Under the pieces are notes generated by a model. It ran no database searches and was not told where the DNA came from. It was given only the letters and a program-made list of their open reading frames with translations. The position numbers and the translations under genes were made by a program. Of a stretch of DNA of 64,000 nt, positions 14,101 through 29,100 are shown in pieces; within the stretch, counting starts at the first letter, position 1; each line of letters begins with the position of its first letter. Source of the stretch: Apostichopus japonicus (lineage: Eukaryota; Echinodermata; Holothuroidea; Aspidochirotida; Stichopodidae); contig NC_092568.1 in assembly GCF_037975245.1 (NCBI RefSeq), positions 25,974,501-26,038,500 on the forward strand, given 5' to 3'.

Positions 14101-17100
14101 GAGTAAGGGCAATTATCAGCTGTTCGTTAATTTCATTTTTAAAACTATTGTTGAATACTTAGTATTAATATTAATAATAATAATGGACACTTTGTATAGC
14201 GCCGGTATCCGCCCGAAGGTGCTCATGGCGCTTTGCAGAAACAGCAGTAAAAAAGGTTACATAAATGAAATTTGGAACAGGTAAGTTTTTAGATTGATCT
14301 TGAAGGTTCCATGGCTGTTGACAAGTCTTACTGATTGAGGTAAGTTATTCCACACTTTTGCGGCTGCACAGGAGGAGGATCTCTGGCCCCATCGATTCCT
14401 TGAAACACGATCCTGGAATAGGTTTTTGCTGGACGAACAAAGTACTTGATGAATAGGTATTAGTAATTGTTTAACCAACAACTTGATTATGCTGTCAACA
14501 TCAACCAGGGATGTTCAGGGGATTCATTTCAAGTAATGCAGCAGTCATATAAGTGTCATACACTGCACCAACCTTGAAATGAAACTAGAATGCATTTTGG
14601 CGGTTAAAACACATTGCCCAGATTAGGTGATATATATGGGTGGAGATGTGGCTCGTTGGGAATGATAAAAATTTGTGGATAAAAAAAATAAGTGCAAAAT
14701 TAATTTGAAACATAAAGTCATTCTCCCACCTCTGCCACCTAAAGAGAAGTATTGATATCTTGATGGCCTGCATCTGGAACTGGTATAAATTGTTTTCTTG
14801 TTTTACCTTGATACAAATTGAAAGAAAGACCTGATTAAAGTAGAGGATACCAGATTGCATTTAGTCATTTGAGGAGATGGAACACAAACTAATTTGTAGT
14901 TAGTTTGCAAATTTTTAAATATTCTGAAGCAGTTTTTATGAAATATTTCTGTCATTGAGCAACACTTTAAGAAACACCCATAGCATATTTGTGATTTGCT
15001 GTGTTTTGTTTCTTACTGCTACATAATATTAGACAACATCTCAATCGTCCTGTTCAATGGTGACGGCCTATCTTACATGGAGATCCCCCTAAACGACTAC
15101 AGGACAGACTCTGGGGGTTACTTTGTGATTGGAACTCCCTCAGTTACTCCGAGGTCTCAATATCTAAACACTTTTGCCTCTGGTGAGTACAACTGTTCAG
15201 CTCTTTTTTGCTCATGTGTGCATCTTTTATCTACTTCTAAGTAGCCGACTCTTTCTTAGTATTTGTGATCATAATTGAGTTGCAAAAAAAATGGGGTTGT
15301 ATGAGTAGAATTTTAACACAATCTTTTTTTTCTTTTTTTTTGAGGGAGGGGGGGAGATTTTAAAATATCGTTGTTCTGTCACAATTTGAAGTATTTCATG
15401 ACCAATATTAGTCACAAAAGGGAGTCATTGTAATAAATTACATTTTAGAAAAATAAAAAAAAAGTCAATAAAGTGGCTTACTTGTAAAAGGAATCAATTT
15501 CTGATGAATAGAATATTCAATATTTCTCAATTGAAAATACAGTATTACAAAACTTAAGTATGGTTTTCTTGAAATTGAAGGTTTCATTCACACATCGAGT
15601 GGAGCAGTAGCCCTCTACAAAACAGCCAATGGCTATAACTCGCAAGATGGCAGCATCTCAACGACCGGTCTTCTAGACGCCATGGTTTACGCTGATCCCA
15701 GGGAACCTCTCGCAGGGTCTCTGGTACAGACCCTGACACCGCAGTCATCTCCAGTAAGAAAATATTGTCATATTTCTGAGAGAGCGATTAATACACAAAG
15801 ATGGGTATTGTGACATCTATGTATAGTATGTATGTATTTTAGATTAGACGTTAAATATGAATCTAAGAGACTGACTTCGGTCAGCTTGCGGCTTTGATAA
15901 GCCAATGATGGCTTCTTTGCAAGTTCCTGCTTGCAGGATCGGATCTAAAATACATACAATACATACATACATCTCATTGTTATAAAGCTGTTCTCCTTCT
16001 TCCTCCTTACATCAGCTGCCTTCACTCCTCCTACAAGAAGACGATGCATCCATCAGCAGATGCTTCTCAGACCAGACTAGAACCGTCGATGTCTTCTCTG
16101 TGAGGCCGAACACGCCCAAGTCACTCAACGACTGCCCCATCTTCGAAACCGACGTGATCATCAGCGAAATCAACGTGGACCAAGTGGAAGACTCGCCGGA
16201 CTCTAGCGACTTCATCGAACTTTGCGACGGCGGAAAGGGGAACTCTTCTCTGGATGGATTGACGCTGGTGCTCTTTGATGCGGGGCATCTTGATAGATCC
16301 TACATGTCGGTTGGACTGGATGGCTACAGGACTAATGCTGAGGGGTATTTTGTTATTGGTGCATCTACCAGCATGGAGAGTAAGTGATTGTCATCCCACA
16401 AAATATTGCAAAATATCTCAACATTGAGGTGCCTGTAACACTCTTTGGTCATCCCCACATTTACATCTTTCTTAAAGTCATTTTTGGGGGAAATGTTGTG
16501 ACATGGAAATGATGAACTCAATATTTTGTGGTTTTTGTAGTATTTGTTCATCAAACTAATGTCTGATACTTCCACATAAGGCCCACCCATACTTTTAAGG
16601 AGTTCAACATTGTAGTGTAGTAATGTGCTGCAGGGCTTCCTCTGGTATATGGTGCTGCTAGTGGATAAAACTTGTTTTGTAGTAGTGTTCATCAAACTGT
16701 CTGATACTTCCACATAGGGCCCACCCATACCTTTAAGGAATTTAGCATTGCAGGGCTTCCTCCGGTATATGGTGCTGCTAGTGGTTTTAGCTTGCCTATA
16801 CTCCATTGCCGGTTCCTGTTATATACACTAAAATCCTGTGAATTGTGATTCTTCCAAGGGAGTGAATCTACTGAAAGTTGAAGCCAACCTCCCATCAGCC
16901 AGATGGTTGTATTGTGAAGACAAAACACGAGATCTCAAAATGGAGTACCTTTTGTTACTGGTACACTAACATAATATTTTTCCACTCTAAAGTAGGTTAT
17001 TGGGCTGTTGATGGATATAATGTAAATGAGTGGTACAAGATGATCATTCTGCCTGGGTACATATTTACTGGCGAGTGACACAAGTTTCCATGCAATAGTT

Positions 17101-20100
17101 GATTGGGCTACAACATCACTGGTATTAGTTGATGGCTATAGATGCTCTACTACTGAATGCTGAAATAAGCTTACAATAAATACTAAATACTTAGTTTATA
17201 AGAGCAATTTTACAAACCCACCAGGAACAGTCATATAGAATCAGGGTTTTATGACTTGTTGTGAATCTTAAGATAGACTGGCTCTCTAATTTAAAGAAAT
17301 TAACTCATTAAAATTGTCCTCTGTTCACTTTACAGATGTTGTGTCCGTACAATTAGCTCTTTAATTTGTCTTTTGTTCACTGCACAAATGCAGACAACTA
17401 ACTGCCATCTACCAAACTGGTGCGATTAATTCTTAATTTGTCTTTTGTCCACTTTTACATATCCATGCATCTTGCTGCCCACATGATTCTTGCAATTAAC
17501 TCATTGAATTTGATCTTCTGTCAACTGAAACATATCCAGACATTTTCTTGCAAAATAAAAAATTTGTGCATCAAACTCTTTATCAAACGTGTCCCATTTT
17601 GTTCACTTTACAGATCCAGACATCTCCTTGCCATCCACCGGGTTCTTGCACCGGGGCCCTGATGGTGTTGCTATCTACAGAGCCCCTAGCATGGCCTTCA
17701 CCTATGGATCAATCGCAGAACCACAAAGTGTTGTTGATGCACTTGTTTACTCGTTAACAGAAGATTCAGCCGTAACCCTGGAAACTAAATTAACTCCTGG
17801 TAAGAACTATCTGTCTACGTGAAAAGATTTGTCCCTATCATAGATTTCATCTGATTTTGTCAGGTGTGTTACTTCCAAGCTATGGCTGAAGTTTCAGAAA
17901 AATATTGAACTTTTAAATTGCTGCCAATCTTGCTGTCAATCTTGAATGACATTCATGGTGTGTAGATCTCCAATTAGTGTGTACGAGAACACTATTGCTT
18001 TTGGGGCATTCAAAGGTCACTTGAGGTCAACAAAGGTGAAAAGTTTGAAACCTTGTAAATATGAGAATTCCAAAATTACATCTGCGATGGACTTCACACA
18101 TGGTAGGTAGATTTGCTTTAGTGAGTACAGTGAGTTCTCATAAAAATGTGGCATGGAATCACTAAGTCTGCTGGCATTTGTTTTGTCTTTCCCTTTAAAT
18201 GAAAATGACTAGTCATGTTTAGGAACTGTTTTTTTCTTGATGGGATTTTAATAATAATAATAATGTTCGATTTATATAGCGCTTTATACCAGCGATAGGT
18301 CTCAAAGCGCTTTACAGACGTTGTATTACCCCTGGTCAATGATAACCTGTCCCAGAGACAATCCCTCCAGTCGGCAGCAGTTATATACTGCGCCCAATGA
18401 CAAGTTACCTCACAGGTACCCATTTAACCCCTGGGTGGAGAGATTTTAATATCGACATGTATGGAATGGAACCTGTAAAATAGACTCAAGAAGTTGCTTA
18501 GTGATGATGGAAAGATGATGGATTGATTTGTGACGGACTCCGGGCCATCAGATTGGATTACCTAAGGTAAATGTGAGACATAATATAACAGACATCTACA
18601 CTTGTACTTGCTTAAATCTGACTAATCGTCGATACTTTTATTCATATACAGGTTATCCTACCTTCCACCAGAGATCAGACTATTCATCATCCAGTATTAG
18701 CCGTTGCTATGGGAATAACAGACGAAACCCAACTAAGTTTGGCCTAGCAGATCCATCACCAGGGAAACCAAATAATTGCTCCTCAGCAACAAAGATATTT
18801 AAAAATAGTAAGTTAAGTTTTGTCTCCCAAGATCTGATCAAACATCCTAGCAACGATATTGGCTTATGCCTTGCTATACAATTGGAGGATACTAATTCTC
18901 TTACCTTAGACGATTAAAAGTTGTCTTTAATAATTGTTTAGTACTTGGTAATTGCTCCCAAGAGCCAATCACAAGTGATGGTGGGGACTTTCCATTGTAT
19001 GCTTTAGCTGCAAGCGTACCATCGATAAAGAAAGTCCTGGCGTTAGCTTAATCATAGAACATGGACATGGTTAAACAATTTGTTAACTTGTTCTTTGCGT
19101 CTAGGTGTGAGAAACTTGGAAATACACAAACTCCCAAGGATTCCTTGAAGCCTGTGGAAAATCTCCATAGTTGTTCTAAGGGGACTGGAAGGAGAAATAA
19201 CAGATTAAATAAATGACAATATTTATATCTTTGATTGAGCGACTTATCCATTTTACTGTGTCTATGTGTGTTGTTTATACAGGTGAACCATCTCAGTCTA
19301 TGTTAAAGGGATCATGCTAGTCAGAAGGCAAATTAATAAATACAATTATGAAAGTGATGTCATTTGTCATTTCTTTGAAGATGAATAAAGAGAGGTATGA
19401 GAGGTGGTTCCGTAGTCGGTGTACATCAGATCCTGTCAGCAATGCTCTCTGTCATATTTAGACATATAATACAGTTTGGTTAGTAAATGATTAAAAGGGG
19501 TAAAAAGCACTCCACCATCATCGTAACACTACTACACACGATAGAGATGCTTGATGACAAACAGTTGCTCCCAAGCAGCTCACAAGACTGGATTCTGATT
19601 GGAGATTTCATGTTTTGTTTGCCTCATATAGTAGCGATACTGAAAAATTAGTCATGTCAATACATACATGACACTGCAGAGTCACTAGTGCTGCAATTGT
19701 TGTGTTTTTTCCCTATAATACCTATTGTTTTGTTTTTTGTATATTGTTTTGTTTTTGTAATACAAGTGGTAATTTGACTTTTTTGAAAAATTGATATAAA
19801 TTTGTATACCCTGTCTAGATGAATTGTACATGGTAAGCAGGTCTACCATATCGTAACATATATTTTATTTTATTGAATTGATATATATGTTTTATACCCT
19901 GTTTAAATGAATTGTACATGGTAAGCAGTTCTACCATATCTTAACATATATTTTTATTGAATTGATATATGTTTTATATCCTGTTTAAATGAATTGTACA
20001 TGGTAAGCAGTTCTACCATATCGTAACATATATTTTTATTGAATTGATATATGTTTTATATCCTGTTTAAATGAATTGTACATGGTAAGCAGGTCTACCA

Positions 20101-23100
20101 TATCTTAACATATATTTTTATTGAATTGATATATGTTTTATATCCTGTTTAAATGAATTGTACATGGTAAGCAGGTCTACCATATCTTAACATATATTTT
20201 TATTGAATTGATATATATGTTTTATATCCTGTCTAGATGAATTGTACATGGTAAGCAGGTCTACCATATCTTAACATATATTTTTATTGAATTGATATAT
20301 ATGTTTTATATCCTGTCTAGATGAATTGTACATGGTAAGCAGGTCTACCATATTTTAACATATATTTTATTGAATTGATATTTATGTTTTATATCATACT
20401 TAGAGGAATTGTACATGGAAAACAGGTCTACCGTATATTAACATAAAGATGATGAGTGAGTTTGCTTTTCCTTCTAATTCAAAGATTGATTTCATCCATG
20501 ATTTGGATTTCTTCTTCTTCGTCAGTCATTATCAACGAAGTGAACATAGAGCAGGCAAGCGAAAACAGCAACACTGAATTCATTGAGCTGTATGACCTCG
20601 GTGTGGGAGGCACATCACTGGATGGGTTATCGTTGATCTTCTTTGATGGAGATAATCAAGACAGATCCTACTTTGAAGTTGACCTGAATGGAGAAAGGTT
20701 TGTAGCATGCAGAAATGGGTGGTTCTGATTCATCAAATATCAAAATAGGATGTAATTATGTTTGTTAACTTCAATGGTACATTGTAGCTAGATATCCCAA
20801 TACCCTAAATAGGGGCCTGCTCACTTTTGCTGGACTTGCTGTCCAGAAAGGAATAAAACTCAACATTGTACAACATGTGAATATAACCCAAAAGGTATGT
20901 CATAGTTGCATATATTGTAGGCAATGTTTTATAACTTGGGAAAAGGGGTTTGTTTCTGTTCTTGACTTGTTTTCGAAACAACTCTGTTCATTGTGGCTGC
21001 ACTGCAGTGATGTAGAATGAGGTGCCTTTGCCTACCTCAGTATTTGAGAAAGTGGTCAGATGCTGGGGCATACACTCTTGTCCATCGGATGGGGACGTTA
21101 AATGGGGGTCACGGGAGCAGGAATGGGAGCAAATTCACACCCCTGCCTTGTTATCCTCTGAACACTTATCGAAAAGAGAAGGCTTGAAATAAGCCAGTGT
21201 TCATCCATGATCTAACATGGATAGGGTCTCAAATAAGCTACTGTAAGGCTTCCTGGTCCTTAGTTCTCTAAACTAAACTATACCCTCAGTTCAACACTTA
21301 CCTACAGGTCACTTATTCAGGTAGCCAATTATCAAGGGTATTGATCATTCCATCCCATCTTGATACCTGAATATTCAAGATATACAAAAATTCAGATGAA
21401 CCTAAAGGTAAGTCATTGTTGCATAAATTAAAGGTATTTTCTAGTCACCCCTTTCCTCCGGGTAACTTATGAAGGTAACCATACCATTATCAAGTAATAA
21501 ACAATTGCATCTAGTACTGAATATTCATATTATGCATTCATATTATGCAATAAATCAACAAGTAAGTGAACCCAAAGGTAGATCATTGTTTTGTATAAAT
21601 TACAGGCATTGTCTGTTAGCTTCAAGTCAGCACTTACCTCCAGGTTACTTATGAAGGTAGCCAAATTTCAAGTATAAATTCATTATTCCATCTCATCCTG
21701 AGGTCTGAATATTCAAATTGTACAACTGTTCAAATGAACGTAAAGGGTAAAGTCATTGTAGCATAAATTACAGGCATTGTCCATTAGTCCGAAGTGAACG
21801 CCACCTGGGTAACCTATGTATGTGGTCAATTTCCCCAAGTAATTAAAAGGGAACACAATCCCAACTCTGTAACTTACATGACAGAGCTCTTTGTGAGAAA
21901 CAACTTCCCTACAACTGAGAAAATTCAAGATGGAATGTGAACAGTTTTTGACCCCCTAGACCAATGTGATCATCAAGTCATATCACCAGCTTCAATTATT
22001 TAGATTCAGTACTTACAAAACCCATCTCCACTATAGAAAATGAAAATTACAGAAAGGAATGAAAAAAGTAAAATATTGACGCACATGTGTGGCTTGATGA
22101 TGTCATGTTAAGAATTGTTCAAGTCTTCAGCTTTGCATTTGCAGAAGCATGAAATCTGTGGTATTTCCCTAAATGGGTTCTTACATTCTTGGGGAAGTTT
22201 TTCATGACAGTTATCTCTGTCACATAGACAATTATTGCTGTTTGGCCGGTTTATGTCTCCTTAAACTGTTTCTGTCACATTCTGGGGATTTTCCCAGCCA
22301 GACACCTGATGTTACAATAGTGATTAATAACATAAAAGTCTAACTGGAACTTTGATCCATATACAAACAAATTCCTTGATAATTGAAAGCTAACAGCATA
22401 TCATGAAGTTAATTATATACTTTGTTCTAATTTTATAATAGGAACCTTAATTCGTTATTCCGGAAAGAAATTCTCGGTGAACAGCTTATTTTCTGTTAAT
22501 AAATGTTTGAGTTAACTATTAGTAGTACCTAACCAAGTTAATGTGATATCTATGTACACAAGATGTATGGGGAAATCCCTGTTAATCGAATATGGGTATA
22601 TAAATATGCAATTAATCTCAAAACTTTATCAAGAAAGGAATCAACACTTGGCAGAGATAAGTATCATTGTCAAGATAAGAGTATTTACATCTTTGTGAAG
22701 TTGCTTTCCGGATAAACAATGGTTTTTCCCCGAAATAGATATCTGCCATCCGTTATCGCCTGTTGAACCCATTAAGTGTAGTTGTAATCCACGGCATATC
22801 CCTGTTTATCTTGTCATTGATTAACCTATCTCAGACCAAGAATGCTAACCTTGTACAGGATATGAAGGTTAGTTCTTTGCTGTTTCATGCAGACTTGAGA
22901 AATAACCAACTGATTATAGGATACAATAATTATTCAGCTCCTGAATGGCCTGTTTTTTTTTTCAAACCTTTTCTTTGAGTTAAAATATCATTATGAACAA
23001 GATACAGATTGGTTGGACAAAGCATCTCACTAGTAGCAGAGATAAATTACAATTCTACCTGAGAGCTTTCTTTCTTTATTTCTATCTTTTCTTTTTTCTT

Positions 23101-26100
23101 TTTCCTACTCTCATGAGGCAAAGCTATTGGCTGGGAATTTGTCTTCTAGATTTGAACCTAGTTCAAGCAGAATATTTATCAAACTACTTGGACTAGACTT
23201 CTCAATGTGCACCAAAACAAGATCAAGAATTTCCATTTTCATTGTCAGGAAGATGAAAGATGGATTTTAAAGGCACACCCACTTTAACCACCACTCCCTG
23301 TTCCCCTCCCTCCCCCACCCCATCAAACAACCTCTCCTCCCTTTAACAACAAATATGAGCTAGAAAGGCTCTGCTCCTTCATGTAATATTACTGAATTAC
23401 TGCTTTGTCTCGACAGATACTTGCATTAGCTTGTTGTGCAGCGGTCGTGTTCATGTGTTTCGTTAGTTGCTGAATGTGTTACAATACTCCCAATTGTTAA
23501 TTTTTTTTTCTGCGGACTGAATTATATTATTTCTAACTATCTTATGTTTTCTTCTCCTTTTATGTTTTAAGTTACTGCAAGTACCTTGTGACTCATTGAG
23601 GTAATGTTGTTAGGCAAACTGAAACTGGGACAAGATACTTATTGTGTAATTGACAAGATAAATATTGCTTAATTGTTCATGAAGTGTCTTCATTGACTTT
23701 GTAAAATAAAATTATCGACATTAAAATAGTCTACTGCAATACCTACTGATGACTTCAGCAAGGGTTAAGCAATTTCTTTGTTTCATTTCTTATGTGACCT
23801 AAATCGTCTTTGACCTTCAGAACGAACCCAGATGGATTCTTTACGATCGGCAGAGCTAATGCCGTATACATTCCAGACAAAGTCATCAATTACAACTTCC
23901 TGCAAGATGGTCCAGATGCCATAGTTCTGTACCTCAGGTCCATTTCTGACTTTCCCAGAGCCACTACTGCCACCCTTGAGGGGGCTGTGGATGTTCTTGT
24001 CTACGGATCAAACAGTGACGTTACGTCGACCTTGATTGAGAAACTGGTTCTGGGTCAGATTCAGATCAACGAACAGCAGTACCATCTGGACGGGAAAGGG
24101 TCATTATCTAGATGCCTCTCTAATGAAACTATGATCCAGTCTGCATTCGTAACCTCATACTTAACACCAGGTAGGGAAGCTTTGTTTCCCATCATCCTTC
24201 GGTCCCTCTCCCAACTTCCTTATGACCCGTTCTCTTTCCTTCCCTGGCCTGCCGTTCCTAGAACATGGGTCACTCTTAGCCTATAAGGTGCTAGCTCTGG
24301 ACAGAAAAAATGTGTAACTATGACAGGGTTTTGTTTAGGGGGTGAGGGGGGATGGGAGCCGGGGGATCTGGCACATGCAGAAAACACTGTAGTGTAGATT
24401 TTGACTGCTGAAGTAAACATGGTCAGTAGTAATGTCTGTTCAGTTACAATGTATGCTGAAGAGACCCGTAAGTCTCTCGTCCATGATTGCTGTTGTTGCT
24501 GTGGGATGTGCTTTTTTATTCGATCTTGAAACCTGAAGTTAGTGAAATTATAACTTTCAGTTAAAGAACCTTTTAAAACCTGGATCAATATCATCATGCT
24601 TATAACTTTGAGGTCACATTACTGAGGTATTGAATAATCTTCAAAGCCAGCTAGTTAGGGCATTTTAATTGATTAATTTCCTTGTTTCATTTCTTTTTTT
24701 TCAGGTTCCATGAACAATTGCACTCTCTTTCCAATCTACATTAATGAGATTAATTTTGTTACCACAAACGGGGACAATTCAGACTTCATCGAATTATACG
24801 ACGGTGGCAAAGGCTTCACAGCGTTGGACTCTCTGGTCTTGGTTTTCTTCAGTGAGATCAGCAGCTTTGCTTTCAAATCCCTGCCGCTACAAAATAACCA
24901 AACAGACATGTGAGGTTTATGTCATTAAATCATTATAGTGACAAGTCATTACATCTTAATAGGGACAATCAGGTTATTGGATTACCAAAATAGTACATAC
25001 TGCACTGTAAATACTAAATAGTACATACTTCACTGTAAATAATAAATAGTACATACTGCACTGTATTAGTGCATACTGCACTGTAAATACAAAATAGTAC
25101 ATACTGCACTGTAAATACAAAATAGTACATACTGCACAGTAAATACTTAATAGTACATACTGCACAGTAAATACTAAATAGTACATACTGCACAGTAAAT
25201 ACTAAATAGTACATACTGCACTGTAAATACTAAATAGTACATACTGCACAGTAAATACTAAATAGTACATACTTCACTATAAATACTAAATAGTACATAC
25301 TTCACTGTAAAATACTAAATAGTACATACTGCACTGTAAGTACTAAATAGTACATACTATACTGTAAATACTAAATAGTACATACTTCACTGTAAATACC
25401 AAGAACACCTATCATCCATGTGTAATTATGGGAACGATTGCACAGAAAGTAAAAACAAAAAGAAAAATTCGAAAAAGAAAGTACTTAGCAGTAATTGTTG
25501 TGCCAACTTGTCAAAAACTGTTACAGATAATTGTACAAATCCACCCCTCCCCCCCCCTTTCCAAAAAATATATACCTTGTCACACTTTTAATATAAGCCA
25601 GAATATAAGCTAACCCTCAGAGTAACCCAACATGCTTCTATGTAGATATGCTGCACTTGTTTTGTCCTCGGCATAAATGCTGCTGTTATGCAGCAGTGGT
25701 TGATAGTGATTGTCATAAAGGCAGCCATACTGGTTAGCTAATGGTAAAACCACTACCCAGTTAAAGCCAAGTAAGGACCTCCTTAATAGGCTAGCTAAGC
25801 CGAATGCTTTAAACTCAGCCTACATGTAAAGCAAATAGAGAAAGGACTGCTTTTATTTTGTGTGGATCATTCAAAATCATAAAAAACATGACCAGCAATC
25901 TTTTGTGGCCAGATCCTAATGTGTGATTTTGTCTATTTTTGGATATTCTTTGAATCTCACATTTCTCTGTCCAGTCAGTACTAAATGTGTATTTGTGTAG
26001 TTTACATTGCATAAACAATTCAACCCTTGGCACAATCAGGGACACTGCGACAAGATTCTAATCAAATTTCAGCTTTATACATCTTAGTGATGGCACCAGA

Positions 26101-29100
26101 TTTCTGGCATCGGTGGTACTTGTGTTTTTGTTTTTCGCATTCTATGTATAATGTAGCATTATTTTCATATTAGTCTGAGAGCTTTGTTGTTTCTTCTGAA
26201 AGCTTGTGTTTTTTTATCGTTTTTTATCTGGATTACATCTTACAGCAATGGTTACTTCACTGTTGGCGGGGTCGACGTTGGGTCTGACTTAACCATCGAT
26301 TCTGCTGCTACGTGGGGAATGTTAGCAAGATATCCAGGAGCAGTTGCTTTATACAGAGGTAACCATTTAGACTACCAAATCGGTATGGCACCGTCCACCA
26401 CTAATCTCATCGATGTTGTCATTCTCGGCAGCAAGGACAATCCAGCCACGCATTTAGCGTCGGCCTTGTCGCCGGATCAGTCTCAAATAGTGGAAGAGAA
26501 ATTCTTCTTGGAAGGGGAAGAGAGCGTATCTCGTTGTCGGTGTTGCAATGCCATGCAAACTTCGGAATTCGGGTTGGGACCGGCATCTCCGCGGGGCCCC
26601 AACACCTGCATGACCTTCAATGAGTTAATTTCTGGAACGGATGCAGAAGAAGAAGATGGGTATATTGTCATCAGTGAAGTCAGTCTGGTTACAGAGCAGG
26701 GAGGGTTATTGCCGATGGAGATTGAGATCCTGTCATTATCACCTCGGAGGAGACTAGACAACTACGTGGTCATATACTACACCTCGGATCAGTTTGGATC
26801 AAGCAGCTACCTGATATTATCTCTGTCAGGAGAGGCAACAGATGAAGACGGTTACTACTCCCTCACACAGGACAAGGCCTCTCGGATGGAAAAGCTGCAA
26901 CATTCGCGCGGTATCGGAGGGGTGCAGGCAGTTGCCCTGTACGACCGGAGGATGGGGCAGTACTCGTATAATATGCAGGTCACTGATGTTGGGTTGGTAG
27001 ATGCGGTGACTTTTAGCAACGGGATAGACGACACAGTCAAACCTTTGCAGACGGTGCTGACACCACCTACACCAGCGATAGTGACCTCTGTTGGTGCAAA
27101 GAATTTGTGAGTGATATTAAATGTTTGAAGGAGCCCTTAAGTAGCTCTAATAATCGTGTCATCACTTCAGTTAATCTTTAGCAATGTGTAAATTTAACCA
27201 TCACATAACAGTATATAAGTAAATGATCCCTGGTTAATACACAGTAAATGATCCCTGGTTAATGCACAGTAAATGATCCCTGGTTAATACACAGTATTCA
27301 GGGTACTGAAGCTTCTGACCCGTGGCCCCCAGCAAAGTTATGGCCTTTACAGGGATCAACACTAAGGGCTGGATGGCTCAGTCTGTAGAGGCAGAGTTGG
27401 TGACTGTTTCGAATCCTGTCCTAGCCATAAATTTCTTTGCTCTTTTACAATCTTTAACACCTCAGGAGACGAAAAGCAGCCTCACAATTCAAATCTGTAA
27501 CGTGAGAACTCAGAATAATTAATTATCAGAGACATTTCTTGACTGAGAATTTGAGTTTCACATCCATCTGATTACTGTTATGCAAAAGTCTCTATGTGAA
27601 ACCCCATTTTTATATCTTCTTTGTATCAATATAAATGCCAGGGCATAATGTTTCATATCAGGACAATATATATAGTTCTACAAACAAAAAGGTTTTCAGA
27701 TCCTGTTTTGATCTTGCTGTAAGTTCCTCCTACAAATGTGGCTCTCACATATTTGCTCAGGGGCTAGTGAATTCAATCTTTATGAATATGCAAGGGAAAA
27801 AAAATTCTTTTCAGATGAATTGTATGTAAATATCAAAGAGTTAAAAAGTAGATTATTTTCTTGGCTAGCCAACCATAATGATTCTGCTGTGGTATAGAAC
27901 ACATACCAATGAATGCATAGATTACAGCAAAGTTTTGTTCAGGTTTGGAAATGACCAATCTGCATTACATAGTCACTAGATGTCATATTATATGTTCAGG
28001 AAGACGTCAATATAATGAAGGAAAAGCCATTCTTGATTCTTGAATATATATTTCACGTAACGTAAATAACCATAAGCAATGACGCGTAGGGTATATCCGT
28101 AAGGAGTAGCAGCAGGATGGGGAGTGATAGTACAGTAGTGTACATGAGTATTTATACTTACATACTTAGTGAGATAACATGGGATGTAATTGGCTAACCA
28201 GCATCTTATCTGATTGGCCTATAATATAACAGTGTGATTGGTTATATGACAATAAGATTTATGACATCACATCACACTAGACTGTCTTATGACAAGTGTA
28301 GTCGACAAAAACAAAAAGTTTCATCATCCTGACCAGTTTATTAACAAAAAATTGAAAGCTTTCTCAATTCTCTCGGTTAAAAGCTTTTATATGTTTCTCT
28401 AAAAAAAACCTGGCATTGTAACTGAAATATTATTTGGTATTTCTATCCACTGACAGCTGGGCCAGTAGACAACCTCTGTCTCTCTCCAGATGTGGATGTT
28501 GTAGTACCAGAAATAACTCAGTCTTTACTCTATCCTCCTGGACTCCTGACAAGCCTAACCGTTGCCCTTCTGCAGACGATGGGACTGTTATTCAACTCAG
28601 ATTGAGTAATGCAATATACAGCCAATGGATCTCCTACGCTGCTTGGCAAATGTTTCTCAAGGAAGCTCTGGTCAGAGAAGTTGAAAGTAACTGTCAATGT
28701 GGATTTTCTTTAAGCTACTTTAGTGGTGAGCTATATTTAAACCCTTCTTAACTCAACACTCTCTTTCACTCCTCCTCCTCCTCCTCCCTGCTCCTCCTCC
28801 TCCCTGCTCATCCTCCTCCTCCTCCCTGCTTCTCTTCCTTGGTAGCCATTGTGTGTAAAGAGAATAATTTTCTTGGTAACCTTATGAAGGACAGCCTAAG
28901 CTTCTTCTTCCTTGTGAAATCTGATCTCAAAATTTCCACACATCCCATACAGACCTCTGCTGAACTTAAAGGCATTCTCTCAGCTAGGAATTTTTTAGAG
29001 GGCGGGCCAATTTCATAGGTTTCGCTGGTACACCGTTACTCACGTGACACGGTATTTGTAATATACTGCCACTGTACATAAACTTTGGCGAAAATTTGGA

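Noticed and set aside
14257-14284. Continuation of the exon 6 reading frame past 14102 to 14284
   Set aside because: The frame runs into a LINE 3' end; the donor at 14103 and the phase-matched acceptor at 15032 give the correct repeat sequence.
25014-25214. Hydrophobic Tyr/Val-rich ORFs on the minus strand
   Set aside because: They are translations of the 28-bp minisatellite.
24986-25400. CRISPR-like direct repeats
   Set aside because: Units are contiguous without spacers, and the genome is eukaryotic.
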